Of a stretch of DNA of 64,000 nt, positions 35,841 to 48,500 are shown piece after piece. The notes under the pieces were generated by a model. That model ran no database searches. It was not told where the DNA came from and worked only from the letters and a program-made list of their open reading frames with translations. Position 1 is the stretch's first letter; each line of letters begins with the position of its first letter. The stretch is taken from assembly GCA_022225965.2 (NCBI GenBank), contig JAKJXP020000117.1:62001-126000 (forward strand), given 5' to 3'. The position numbers and the translations under genes were made by a program. The DNA is from Diatrype stigma (taxonomy: Eukaryota; Ascomycota; Sordariomycetes; Xylariales; Diatrypaceae).

Positions 35841-36859
35841 GAAATATTCTTATAATAACGTTATTAATTTTTATCGTTTTTATTATAAATTTTTAACGTT
35901 ATAAGAAAAATAAATAAAATTTTAAATAATGAATTAATTTATGGATTAATTTAATGCATATAAATCGAAAACAATAAATACGGCAAAAAAACTAATTAAT
36001 ACGTAATATATAAAAAGCTAAAAGTAATAATAAGTAATTTATAACCTTTAATTTAAAATAACTTTATAATAATATATTTCGAAATATAAAAAATTAGATT
36101 TTAATATATAATAAAATATAAAATTAATAGAAAAAATATTGCATTCGGATTTTTATTATGAAGTTTTGAAATTTTAAAAAGGAACCCCCCTAAATCCTCC
36201 CTTCGCTTATGGCGGGCTTTTAAAGGGAAACCCCCTAGGACCCCCCTAGCTTACGGCGCCTACGCCTCCGACAAGGCTATGCAGGCATGCTTTTAACCAA
36301 TTATATTTTTTATTACGCTCAGCCACTTTAAAGAAAGGGCCCCTTTATAAACTTCAACTAAACAAAGCTCCGCGCTAAATTTTATATTATAAATTTCATA
36401 TAGCGAAGCTTTGCTAATTATTTTCCCGCTCACTCGCTATCCGCCCGGCTTACCCCTAGGTTACGTATACTGCATAAGTACGTATATAAGGCTTAGCTAA
36501 GGCGAGGTAAGGCGGCAGGGCGAGTCACGCTAATAATATATTACCGAATGCAGTAACTCGCTAGGTCCTTTACAGGTAGTCTGGGTTATGCTGCCAGCCA
36601 AGTTGAGCCAACAATACATAAGAGATCTGTTACATAAGGACTCTATGTACCTACATACCTAAGTCAAGCACCTGCAGTTACGACACCCGGACTTTGTCAG
36701 CAAAGAACTACACGAAGCGAGCAGCCAGACATACGTTGAGCTGAGGCATTGGTGACCGGGTCTTTTGGTTTCGGATTCTTTCAGCTCCGCCCTCGCTTTC
36801 CCCCCTTTCGCTTGTTACGTCCCGTTCCGCGCGCGCGAAGATGCTGCGGTGATAGCACA
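35840..36859. other. Right border of the RIP block and promoter side of the transporter gene
   Basis: AT-rich sequence ends near 36180. From 36180 to 36480 comes GC-mixed repeat-like DNA with CCCCCCTAGG runs and an inverted motif (TATAGCGAAGCTTTGCTA). Normal unique sequence follows from about 36500 to the ATG at 36860. No gene seen. Confidence 0.5.
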
Positions 36860-36883
36860 ATGGCCAAGGCCAAGACTTATCGT

Positions 36884-36918
<35 letters not shown>

Positions 36919-39215
36919 TAACAATAGCTCAGGTGCTAGAGCTACCACTACAGGAAACAACAGCAGTCCCAATGATAGTAGTAGAGGAAGTGGAAACTTA
37001 CTAGGAGGAGGAGGAGGAGGCGGGAGGAATGAAGACGAACAACATGGCCTACTCTCCAGCAACAACATCTCCGACGACGACGGCGACGGTGACGGTGACG
37101 ACGGCAGCAACCCCAGCGAGAACGGCTTCCTAGTGCACCCGGGCGACTCAGACGGCTCGGCCTCGCCCGACTTGGACGGTGGCCAACCTGCCCACAGTCA
37201 CAACCACAACCACAAGCCGAAACCCGGCCGCATCCCCTCGCACACGCGCGTACGCTTCGACTTGCGACCGACCAACATCCCGCCGCCCGCCAATGGCAGC
37301 GGCGGCGGCGGGGACAACAGTCAGCATAGCTTCCGCCATCGCGACGAGGATGGGGATGGGGAGGAAGAAGGCGACAACGGTCGAGACCGCCGCCGCGCGA
37401 GCCGGGACGATTTCGAGGACTTCGACATCGACGACATAGACTACGACCACGACCCGGCGCGGACGGCGCGCCGTCCCCTGCTCACGGACATCGAAGCGCC
37501 GTCGGTAGCGGTAGCGAACAACGACGACATATGGGGCGACGACGACGACGACGATAACGGAAGCAGGAGGAGCCGGGCCCTGCTGGACCCGGAGGCGGAG
37601 GCGGCGCGCAGCGAGCGGGCGCGGCCGCGGTCGGGCATGCGGCCGGCCTTCATGAACATGGCGAACAGCATCATCGGGGCGGGGATCATCGGGCAGCCGT
37701 ACGCGCTGCGGCAGGCGGGCCTGCTGGCGGGCGCGGCGCTGCTCCTGACGCTGACGGTGGTCGTCGACTGGACCATCCGCCTGATCGTCGTCAACAGCAA
37801 GCTGAGCGGCGCCGGCTCCTTCCAGGGCACCGTCGAGCGCTGCTTCGGCCGCCCCGGCCTGATCGCCATCAGCCTCGCCCAGTGGCTGTTCGCCTTCGGC
37901 GGCATGGTCGCCTTCGGCGTCATCGTCGGCGACTCCATCCCCCCGGTCCTGCGCGCCATCTGGCCCGCCCTCGCCGACGCCGACGCGTCGCCCGCCCTGC
38001 GCGCGCTGGCGGGCCGGCGCGCCGTCATCGTCATCTGCACCCTGGGCGTCAGCTACCCGCTTACGCTGTACAGGGACATCTCGAAGGTGGGTTCTCGCAC
38101 TGCACGTTTTCTCACCCACCGTTCCATTCCCATCCCGACACCACCGTACTACCACCATACCATAGCACCCTGAGAGTGGATAGTTGATTGACACGCAACG
38201 GGAACCCCCCAACTTGCAGTTAGCGAAAGCCAGCACGCTGGCCCTGATCAGCATGTTCGTCATACTCCTCACGGTCGTGGTCCAGGGCATCCTGGCGCCG
38301 GCCGAGGCCCGCGGCTCGTTTAGCACGCCGCTGCTCACGGTCAACGGGGGCATCTTCCAGGCTATTGGGGTTATTTCATTCGGTATGTACGCACATGTCA
38401 CCATCGCATACACATGACCCTAGCAATGCTTTTACCCTCCGCTGTCGTATCTACCACCATTACTCCTACTACTACTGTGCTGACATGCCGAATCCCCCGT
38501 CTTCCCAACCTAGCCTTCGTCTGCCACCACAACTCGCTCCTGATCTACGGCTCCCTCAAGACGCCGACCATGGACCGGTTCGCGACGGTGACGCACTACT
38601 CGGTGGGGGTGTCGACGGTGGCGTGCCTGGCGATGGGGCTCGCCGGGTTCCTGACGTTCGGGGACCGCACGCTCGGCAACGTGCTCAACAACTTCCCGGC
38701 CGACAACACCATGGCGACGGTGGCGCGGCTGTGCTTCGGCCTCAACATGCTGACCACGCTGCCGCTCGAGGCCTTCGTCTGCCGCGAGGTCATGCTCAAC
38801 TACTACTTCCCCGGCGAGCCCTTCAACATGAACCTCCACCTCCTCCTCAGCTCCGCCCTCGTCGTCTCCGCCATGACCGTCAGCCTCGTCACCTGCGACG
38901 TCGGCGCCGTCTTCGACCTCGTCGGCGCCACCAGCGCCTGCGCCCTCGCCTACGTCCTGCCCCCGCTCTGCTTCATCCGCCTCAGCTCCACCCGCTCCTG
39001 GCGCACCTACGCCGCCTGGGCCGTCGTCGCCTTTGGCTGCGCCGTCATGGCTATCAGTGTGGTGCAGGCCGCTATAAAGATGATCACCGGTAAGTGGCTT
39101 ATCAACTCACCCTTTTTTTTTGTTTTTTCTTCTTTCTTTTGGCGTGTCTTTCCTTGACATCCCCCTCCTCCTCCCTTCCTGTCCGCTATTATTAGGAACT
39201 GGCGAGTTCTTCTAG
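36860..39215 (+). CDS. AVT-type vacuolar amino-acid transporter (AAAP family)
   Basis: Four exons: 36860-38086, 38220-38382, 38514-39089 and 39196-39215. Donors are GTGGGT, GTATGT and GTAAGT, acceptors CAG, TAG and TAG, and the product is 661 residues. The first 270 residues or so are a low-complexity acidic cytosolic head (Asn/Ser, Gly and Asp runs, encoded by trinucleotide repeats). The transporter core begins MNMANSIIGAGIIGQPYALR, the signature first helix of the AAAP/SLC38-like family. Later landmarks are ISLAQWLFAFGGMVAF, the junction IGVISFAFVCHHNSLLIYG that spans intron 2, GFLTFGDRTLGNVLNNFP, and NMLTTLPLEAFVCREVML. About 11 membrane helices are expected. The last exon adds only six codons (TGEFF and a stop). 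Fungal members move neutral or basic amino acids across the vacuolar membrane. Substrate cannot be told here. Confidence 0.93.
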
Positions 39216-41728
39216 AGCTGGTCGAGATTCTAACAACTGCGACTACAGGCGGCGGCGAACCAGCTCAGTGCGTGTATTAACCTAGACTATTTATGTGTAT
39301 TTTTACTACGGTGTACGGGGCTGGGACTAGTAGGTAGGACTTGGATTGCTTAACATCTGGGTTTCTGACGGCGGTTCCTGGATGTACCGAGATAGGTAAA
39401 GGAAAGGGGAGAGTGGAGGGACATGCATGATAGAACTGTCCCTCCGCATTATCGGGGTCTTAACGTGTGTTCTTATTTATACTATACCGAGGTTTCGGGT
39501 ATGGAGAGGAGGATAGATCATAGATGTCGTTCCTCTAGCTCTCTCTCTCACTCTTTCCTTCCCCTCCCTTCTAGATATTCCAGAAGAAGGAAGATGGCTG
39601 GATTGGGTTGGGTATCTGGAGCTAGACTTATATGACAGGTGGGCAGGCAAGGCAAGGCAAGGCAAGGGGGCATCATGGCTTTCTTGTGTTGGTTATCAGC
39701 TGGCTATGGTATGGTATAGCACTGGCAAAGATGAGAGTCAATGGGGGATATGATAGACGCGGTAGTAAGCAGCTCCCGTCGGCTTCCTGTATGAACATTC
39801 TCGCGCTTGAATAAAGGTAGGCAGGAGTTTTTCGAATATATTATATTAGCCACACGGCATTTATCAGCTTCAGTATCTCGAATGATTCCCTCCACTACCA
39901 CGAGACCCGCTCCGTTACAGCTACTAAATATCCCAGGTAGGTACCTGAGCTGCCCATCCACAACCAACCATATACTTACTGTACGTAACATATACTACTA
40001 CTACCATGGTAGGTTCCCATATCTTTCTTTCTTTCTTTGTTCGTTCCTTCGTTCGTTCGTTTCAGGGTCCGATTTGAACCCCTTCTTCCCTTCGTACGTA
40101 CGTACGTACGCACGTACGCAAGTGCCTCACCTACCGTCGTACCAGGTGGGGGTTCCTGGTCAGCCATGGCGTTGTCATGGGATGTTCCAGCCTACCCTGG
40201 CGTTATTCTCTATGGGTCAGTCTATAGGTATCAATCATCAGACGGGCTCTCATGACGATAATGATACCGACTTGTCTCCCTACCTCCTTGGTTGCTTGAC
40301 TGTCATATGCCCAGCCAGCGCACACACGTCTAGCCAACCAGACGTGAGATGGAGGTGTGTTGATATGCATAGATACTGTAGGTAAATAGGCACGGTAGAT
40401 AGGCATGCCCTGCATGTAGGGACCCTCCAATGATGCGGAGGGCTATATAATAGGTACCTATGTATTCAATGATGCATAAGCTCTGCCCTGCCTGTCTGCC
40501 CCCCCTTGGACGATGGCCAACTCTATCTAACCCCGCTCCGGTGCGTCTCAGACATGCAGACATGGCCTCCACTGCTGGGTACGTACTTAGCCACCACCAC
40601 GTGGATATCGATCGAGCCAACAGCAAAACCAAGCCTGCCTGCCTTGCCTGTCTGCCTACCTATGTAGGTGCTTGGTCTACCTGCCTATCGGGTCGAACGA
40701 GGCTCATACGGGCTTAGGTAGGCTGTCACGAGCGTGAAATGTAGGTATAGAGCATCGAATGACATAAAATGGAGACGAGACAACCGCAACCCGTTGTCAT
40801 TCCATTCGCTGCCTTACCTGTGTATTCATGCAGGCAATCAGTAGCCAATCATACCCTATCACCCCCAATTGCCACATACACAAACATCAACGTAATTAGG
40901 TATAGCTATATACTCTTTCTGACATAGGCGTGTAGGGTGGTAGGGTGACAGGGCAGGGTAGGTAGCAGGCAGGTGATGGGGAATCAATATCCAGTCAAGC
41001 ATTGGAAGTTGCTTACGAAGTATACGTACGAATGGGTGGATGGTAGGACCCAAGCATCGTAGCTGCTAAGCTAGAAAGGGGCAAGGGGGGAGGGGGGAGG
41101 GAGAGAACGGGGGGGAGGGGCAACGTTTGACCCCGCTTCTATAGGATAGGTAAAGTAGGTAGGTAGGGGGTTTAGTCGAGGTATATAAGCGCTTGAGATT
41201 TCCGCCTCCGTCAGTCAGATGGATGCTGGGAAGATTTATCTATCTTATCGAACTATCTACACCTTCGAGAAGTAACGTTAGTCACGAGCGGTATCCAACA
41301 CCTATTCATGTAAGTGCTTACGACCGTCTCTTTCCCTCTCGGCTGGAGGTAAGGGGTCTCAGACGTCGACCTGTGTTGTGTTGCGGGCAGGGGCATGAAC
41401 TATATTTGTCGGTTATAATTATATATGAGTAGGCAGTTACGGTCTATCGGTTTCCATGCCACTACTTATAAATACCTATATATATATCCGTGCCCCCTTT
41501 CTACGTCTCCTAGCTACACTATACTATAGGTATCCGCCAGACAGACAGCATCTGATTGCCAACCGACCAACCATTCATTCATTCACTCACCTACTCTACA
41601 TGCTACGCGAACTCGAACTACAGCCCAACTAACCAATACGATTATACATAGTCAGCAGTAACGAATTGCTACCTACCTACGCTCACCGGAAACAACCAAG
41701 CGACCAGCCAGCCAGCTACTCATCCAAA
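39216..41728. other. Long intergenic region, with leader of the small peptide gene at its end
   Basis: Rich in CCTA/TAGG tetranucleotide clusters and CGTACGTACG runs (about 40090-40115). ORFs on both strands lack domains and codon bias. A GTATATAAG TATA-like site at about 41181, followed by CT-rich and CATTCATTCATTCA sequence up to 41728, is a plausible promoter and 5' leader for the 41729 gene. Confidence 0.5.
41181..41190 (+). promoter_or_regulatory. TATA-like element upstream of the 29-residue peptide gene
   Basis: A GTATATAAGC sequence about 540 bp before the ATG at 41729. A second TATATATAT tract sits near 41480. Either could set the transcription start. No expression evidence is available. 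Confidence 0.3.
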
Positions 41729-41999
41729 ATGCACACCAACTCTTGCCCCAAGTGCGGTGCCGGCTTCAGCGGCTCGTCCAAGACCTGCAGCTCCTGCGGT
41801 GCTGTAAGTCTGCTTGTTCCTACCTACTACTTACCTGTCCTATCTCGTCCCATCCCACCCCACTTGCCTGGGGACTTGCCCCATTCGAATCGTCTGTTTA
41901 CGCATATAATTACACGAGGGCATCATCTTCTACGCGGGGGAGATAAGGAGGGTTCCATTCGATTTTCACTGACAAACGTCACAGAGCTGCCCCCAGTAA
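41729..41999 (+). CDS. 29-residue Cys-rich zinc-ribbon-like peptide
   Basis: Two exons, 41729-41803 and 41985-41999, joined across a 181-bp intron with a consensus GTAAGT donor and CACAG acceptor. The start context CAAAATG is good. The product is 29 residues: it begins MHTNSCPKCGAGFSG, has KTCSSCGA before the intron, and ends with SCPQ encoded by the second exon. Two CxxC pairs ten residues apart, plus a fifth Cys, form a minimal zinc-ribbon or metallothionein-like layout. Without splicing the frame reads on into unrelated sequence, so the intron is essential to the call. I recall similar tiny CPKCG..CGSCG peptides in other ascomycetes but cannot verify this. Possible roles are metal binding or regulation. 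None is shown. Confidence 0.65.
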
Positions 42000-44203
42000 A
42001 CACTTCCCCCAAGTCCAAACCGGCTCGCGTGTTTTGCTTTCCTGTCGTGAACGGATCCGTCGGTTTGCGGACGAGGATGGGTACGGCGTTGAACTCGGAT
42101 GGGGTGGATGGAATCGTATAGGAGCCAGCCAGGGGCAGGGTGGAAGGGACGGACGGACTGACTGACTGCCGGATAATCAGATATGGAATGATTTTAGGGA
42201 CTGTTATTTGTCAGGCCAGGCCCGGAGGGTAGGCGCGGTGGGAATGACGAGGGCCGGTTGAGGGCGGGTGGCATTAAGTTTGTCATTCTTTTTCTCCCGC
42301 CCGGCTTCTCTAGACCATGGTTTTGGTCTCGGGGGTTAGTTCTATCATCCAAAGACGAGATAAAGAAACACATATCCTAACCTGCCTACTGCTACCGCTC
42401 CCTAGGTACCTTCTGCCATGACCTACTTAGTAATCAGTACTTACCTGACCTACCCGTCAACCCCTATTCTCCCCAACTGGGATTCAATTTCTTTGAAGGC
42501 ATGGTGAGCACTGTGTGTGTTGGGTCCTGGGACCAGAAGGGACAGAAGGAACAATCCATTTTGCATATGTATGATCTAATTGTCTAACAGTTGTATCCTC
42601 CTACTATTCCCTGAAAAGGCGTATAGGACAACTACACATGCTCACATTTGATCAAGGGGACGAATTTCCGCAAAATTGCCCATCATAGTTCGACCGGCCC
42701 TATCTAGCAAAGGGGGAGAGCAAGTATTAATAAAGGAGACAAAGCATTGGTCTATATCTCAAGTGAGAGGGGCCTATAGTGTCCAGTCGAGCCCTCCCCC
42801 AACCCATACCATCCCGCACTCTCCTCACATCGCTACTCTGTCACATCGGCTTGTATGCCAACCCCGGGATCCATCTTCTCACGTCACTTCTTATTGAATA
42901 AGATACATGGTACACAGAAGAATGATGGGAGGGGTAAGTAGACGGTGATATATAGATGCGTAAGATAAGCGTATATTCACCCTACTCATGGATTAACAAG
43001 AACCAAACCACCGACCAGCCGCCGACCCCTCCAGAACCCGAGAGTTAGACAAGCAGGCGGGCAGGCAAGCAGAAGCAAGGCCACTCTCTCCCTACCACCA
43101 TTCTCTTCTCTCTACAGCCCCTGGTTTCAACTCAAATCGATACTTGTACGTACGTAGGTAGGCACTTGGGAGGTATGTCTACTACTCAGTCCAGTTGGGT
43201 GCTGAAGTAGGTAAGTAGGATCTGCTTGCTCACTACCCACCACCATGTAGTCAGATACCAAAACTACTTCACGTGAACAGCCGTAGCTACGGGACGACGG
43301 TGACGAGACGACGCCATGAACATGGCAAGGCAAGTCATGGCACGACATGACTCTCCCTTATGTGGCTTACTTAGTCTTTCAGCCCTACCTCTTGGCATGA
43401 CTGCGGTCCCTCCACAGCCCCTGAAGCACTTGCCCTCGGGACCCTGTATATATACGTCTATCAAAAAGGGGGAGGGCCCGGGCGCTATAACCCGGGCTAC
43501 AACGCATAACGGGAAGCTGAGCATTGGCTCAGCAGGACACGACTACGAGTAGGGGATGAGCATATCGCACGTGCGTATCTGTATACCGGTTGGTATAAAA
43601 GCATTACAACATAAGACACTCCAATGGGGGGCAAGAATTATAAGAACAAAAAAAAAGCAAGACAGATTGGAAATCCCTAAACAACTAGTATGTCCCTTCC
43701 CTGATCCGGGTCTAAAAAACGCGAAGGCGATATTATCTTTGGCCGACGGAGCAGTGAAAAGGGGAAAAATTTATGATATAGCCGTATTCTCTCTGGGGGG
43801 CTGGCTCGCCAATCTTCACACACGTTCGCAACGCATACATCTCTAACAAAAAGATTCCTGTGCCCTTTGCCGTCTCTCTCTCTCTCTCTTGCTTCGCATC
43901 CACAGAGTTAATCAAGTAGTAACCACTCCATTAGCCGCCTCGTCACCACTACCCTCAACGCAAGGCCAAGAGATTCTGTAAGAAGCCAACCTAAGTGTGA
44001 CACGCCAGCCGAGGAAGCCGTCACACAAGAGAGTATCAAGTCAAATCAAACTCCATCCGAGACCAGAATGCAGAGGGTGGTCCAACCCTTCCTATCCGTC
44101 CAAGGGCCCCCTTTCAACCGAGCATGTGGCCCACATACGAGAGCTGTGGAAGGTATCATGGAACCGACGGGATATCAATGGTATCACAATGGGTATAGGT
44201 TGT
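42000..44203. other. Intergenic region, no gene seen
   Basis: Contains the 3' flanks of two convergent genes and scattered TAGG repeats. The longest ORFs (about 96 codons) have no domain or splice support, and no RNA gene was recognised. Confidence 0.5.
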
Positions 44204-45501
44204 TCAGAGAATCATGCATCGCTTCTTCTCCTTGCGGGTACGAGATAGAAGAGCGGCACGGGTAGCGTGCTCGAAGACTTCTCGGACACCTTCGTTTGTC
44301 TTGGCCGAGCACTCAAGGTACTTGTAGGCACCAATCTTCTTGCGGATATCCTCACCCTGAAGCGAGTGGATCAGCATTTGAACGAGGTGTCATCATGGCG
44401 GTGAGCAGCAGCAGATGCTACTGGGGGTCAAGGGGTGTGGGTGCGGTCCCCATCGGGTACCGAACCTGATTGATGATGGAACATGATAAATAGCACGACG
44501 GAACTCACCTCTTCAGGGGAAACGGGCTTCTGGCTGGTCTTGCGGAGCTCCTCAATGGTCTTGGGGTCGTAGCGCAGATCCTTCTTGCATCCAACGAGGA
44601 TGATAGGAAGGCCCTGGCAGAAGTGCATAACCTCGGAAATCCACTATACGTCGTGAGGCACGTGCCAGTCAGTACAATGATGATGACCGGTGCGGGAACA
44701 GCACTGAGATGCTGCATTTAGATACTAACCTTCTCCTGAACGTTGTCCAGTGAATCGGGCGAGTCAACAGCAAAGCAGATTAGGATAACGTGGGAATCGG
44801 GGTAGGACAGAGGTCGAAGACGGTCGTAATCTTCCTGACCAGCCGTATCCCATAAGGCTAACTCGACGTGCTTGCCATCAACCTCGACATCGGCGACGTA
44901 GTTCTCGAAGACAGTGGGGACATAGACCTAAAGAGCGAGTTGCGTCAGCAGATTGCAAAGATAGACGATTGATCATCATATCGCGGCGCAGTCGACAGCC
45001 AGGCCAGTAGCCATGTGCCAGGCACCAGTGTGTTGTTGTTATTGTTGTTTGTTGTTATTGTGGTCTGTCCGGCATGACGCGGACGGAGCTTGGCGATAAC
45101 GGATGGAGGTTGGTGGTTGTCACAGTAGTGCAAGAGCACCGGTGTATCGGGGATTGGTTCTTACCTCAGGGAACGTGCCCTTGGAGAAGACACTGCAATG
45201 GAACTTTGATCAGCATTGTATAGATAGATGTATGGTGTTCGGATAGGAGGGGATGGATGGGATGAGTGATGGAGACATCATGCATCAATTACTCAAGCAC
45301 CAAGCTATCGAGCAAGGCCTTGTGATGGAGATACTGAGGTATGGATGGAGATGCAGGTCGGCCGGCAGGCAGATAGACAGGCAGATAGATGAGATAGATG
45401 AGATAGATAGGCAGGCGGCGGGAAGAGACATACATCAACAAACAGGTTTTACCGCAGGCACCGTCACCGACGATGACAAGCTTTCGGCGAATCTCAGCCA
45501 T
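44204..45501 (-). CDS. rho1: Rho-type small GTPase Rho1
   Basis: Rho1 is the membrane-bound switch that activates beta-1,3-glucan synthase and the Pkc1 cell-wall integrity pathway and organises actin. Five exons on the minus strand: 45501-45434, 45192-45165, 44927-44730, 44643-44509 and 44356-44204. All splice sites are GT..AG and the total is 193 residues, the usual Rho1 length. Motifs in order: P-loop GDGACGKTC (12-20), switch [17 protein letters not shown] with the conserved Thr, switch [21 protein letters not shown], the guanine-recognition motif [14 protein letters not shown], and a basic C-terminus ending in the CAAX box CMIL. The final Leu predicts geranylgeranylation. The first intron splits the codon right after KTCLL, and exon 2 is only 28 bp. 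No defects seen. Confidence 0.97.
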
Positions 45502-48500
45502 GGCGGAACTGGTTGCAAGTGGGTGGTGGGATTAGGGGAAGCAAGAAGAGCTTGTTGGACTTCGGCGGTGGTGATTGTGATTGTTGTTATGTTGTTTTTT
45601 CTTTTCACGGGAGACGATATGCAAGAAGAAAAAAAGAAGGTTCCGTCGGATCTCGTCGCGATATGTGTATCGCTATCACTATACAGCGATTCTCCTTCTA
45701 CTACGCGGGATGGGCAGCAGTGATGAGGTGGTGGTTGTTGTTGGATGGTGATGACGGAGATGGGGGAGATTGAGAAGGAGGAAGAAGGTTCAGGTTTAGG
45801 TATTGCTGGTATTGCTGGTATTGCTTCAATTGATGGAGAACCCACCCGGTCAGGCGTATGTCCCCTATCACTGGTCAGTGTGGACAGCGATAAGTGGTCA
45901 GTGTTGGCCTTTGGCGTCCTGGTGCCTATATGTACAGCCTATATGTACAATTGTACCTGGTCCTACGGGCTGGCTGCTGGGCATCTAGTCAGCTATGTAT
46001 GGGCCTGTGTATGTACCTACCTAGTCAGCTAGTGAGCTAGTCTACAGGCAGGTTCTAGGCAGGTCCCAGTGAGAGTCAGGCCAGTCAGGCCCTAACTGGG
46101 GAGGACTATCGGACTATCAGAGCGAAGCACCTACCACCTGGCACTGGTACCAGGTAGGCTGGCAGACGCACCGCACCGCACCGTAAACGCATGCGCGTCT
46201 TGGTTAGCTCGGGGGTTGGCGGCTTGCTTCGTTCGCTTTCGGTTGGTCGGTTTCTTGGACTGCTTGAATCGCTCCGGGGTGGTGGGTACGCTTCCAAGTA
46301 TTTCCTGATGTATTTGCTGATGTATTTCCTATTGCACTTCCTATTGTATTCCTTATTCAGTATTTCCTGTTTCCACTTCCACTGCTGTTGTACCAAAAGG
46401 GAGATACCAGAGGTGAGGGAGGAGACCAGCCGACCGGATAGTCCAACGATGGACCGATGGAGGAACAGCCTGACAGCATTTGTCAGAGCATTTGTTAGAG
46501 GACTTGCTTGTGATTTGCCTTTATCTCCTAACAATGTTCTAGAAATCCTACATACCACTGTAATCACCTACATGTATGTAACAGTGTAGGGAGGTACGTA
46601 GCATACCAGTCTCAGACACGGCAGCATAATTCAATATTGTGCCATAAGGTACAGTTGATGATTGACACCTGCATCACCACGGCTGCAAATCCCGACAAGC
46701 AACAGGCAAAGTAGCCGCATCAACAGCCCTGATGAAGCAGTGAGGTCTCGTTCTCAAACTTCTCCAGGTACGTGTGTACTTCATATGCATGTTTCAACGG
46801 TGCAAACCAGGTATCATATCCTAGGCCAACAGTTGCTCAACCATCACTATCAATCATCTCCATCAACGCCATCTCCATCGGCGCAACATGTCCGTCCTAG
46901 TATTACTACAATGTCATGGAGTCCTTGTTGACCTTAGGTAGATAGGACTACCTTACCTACCTGGAATTTCTAGCTCGAGAGGCAACCCATTTCCAGTCCT
47001 ACACTAGGACCTTCGGTAGGATTTGTGTAGGCAAATACCGGGATGACATGTGAAGGCGAGGCGACAGGGCGAATGCTCATTGAACCTGGAAGCCACAGAA
47101 GCTTGGGGGAGGCAATGAAGGGCAATGAAGGGCAATGGATAACTCGATGGATAATGGGCCCGACCCTTGTCATTCCCGGTCACACAGTGTCTCTCTATCG
47201 CCAAACCCATACAGCCAGGTCCTATACAGACTGTACAGACTGTATTACTATGCCAAAGTAGGTAGTATACTACCTACTAGGTACGAAGTACTACCCAATA
47301 GTTGTCGAATGTGCTTCGTCCCAGCAATGCCCGGATACCTAGCCAGCCAATGAACAGAATATTCGCATTGATGCAACGATGTCGTATATAATAAATCCGA
47401 CCAACCACTAACTACATACATCGGAGACACCTCTTTTGTGTCCCCTTTTCGTCCTTTTTGGCATCATGATAAGAACCATAGGATAACATCGGCATCGCGC
47501 CCCGTTTAGTGCTAACCAACTACAGAACTACCTGAGCCTTCAGCAATGATCATCAGGCAGGCCCTGACACCTGAGTCAATCGGCATTCGTCCCCCAAGAT
47601 CCCCTTGGATCCCTTGGATCAGTCACGTTTCCTTTCCCTTCTCACCGACACACGTAGCCACTGCGACTGCCTCTTCTGCTGATCCGAACTACGGCAGCTG
47701 GAGGAGGGCGCGTACGTGGTTCGATATTTAGGTATCGCTGGGCTGCCAGTCATTCCCATCTCATCATCGCATCATCATCGCCCTCGCTTCGCGTCGCTTC
47801 GCTTCGACATCATATCGCCGCTCCCGGTTCCTTGGCTGCCGGTTTTCCCAACCAGCCTAGTCAGCCTGCCGGGTTGCCAGGCCCTCTGCCCTTTGTTCGT
47901 GTTTGATCAGGGTCTCCCGTGTGACCTCAGTGCCATGCAGCAGCTATGCCACATGCGCTACACCCATTCATCGACTCTGGACGTTAGGCCGGTGTCTGAC
48001 AGATGCTCCATACCTACGGAGCAGCAGAGCACATGATATATCAACATCGACGCAATCTAGTCCTAAGCTACCCAGATAGGTAGACAGCTCAACTCACACT
48101 TAAGACTTCAATAGGTGCCATGATGAGATGCATATCGATAACGGCGGATTTCAGGGACCTCCTATGACCCACATGCTGAAACAAGCCCTGCAGCTACATG
48201 CAACTCATGCAACTACGTGGCAGCGTACCGGGCCCGTAGGTTGCTCCCATTCGCAGCCAGTCACACCTGGTAGACCTAGGTAGCCAGATTGGGGGGCAGA
48301 TGAGACCTACATGAGCTCACATAAATGCTTACCTAGGTAGTATGCAGACACGATCCTTTCCGCTGTAGTCTACCTACTTCGTAGTGTGCGATGTGCTATG
48401 GCTACCTACTTGCTTGACGGAACCTCCCAAGACCTTTTGGCTCAATTGATTCTCGTCGGTCTCAAATGAGCTGCCGTGAATTGTATACGAGTCAGTACGT

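Noticed and set aside
37148..38413. 421-codon minus-strand ORF opposite the amino-acid transporter
   Set aside because: A shadow ORF across exons and introns of a clearly identified gene, with an Arg/Ala/Asp composition typical of antisense frames.
39807..40385. 192-codon plus-strand ORF
   Set aside because: No ATG at its head, low-complexity stretches from CGTA and TTCG repeats, and no recognisable domain.
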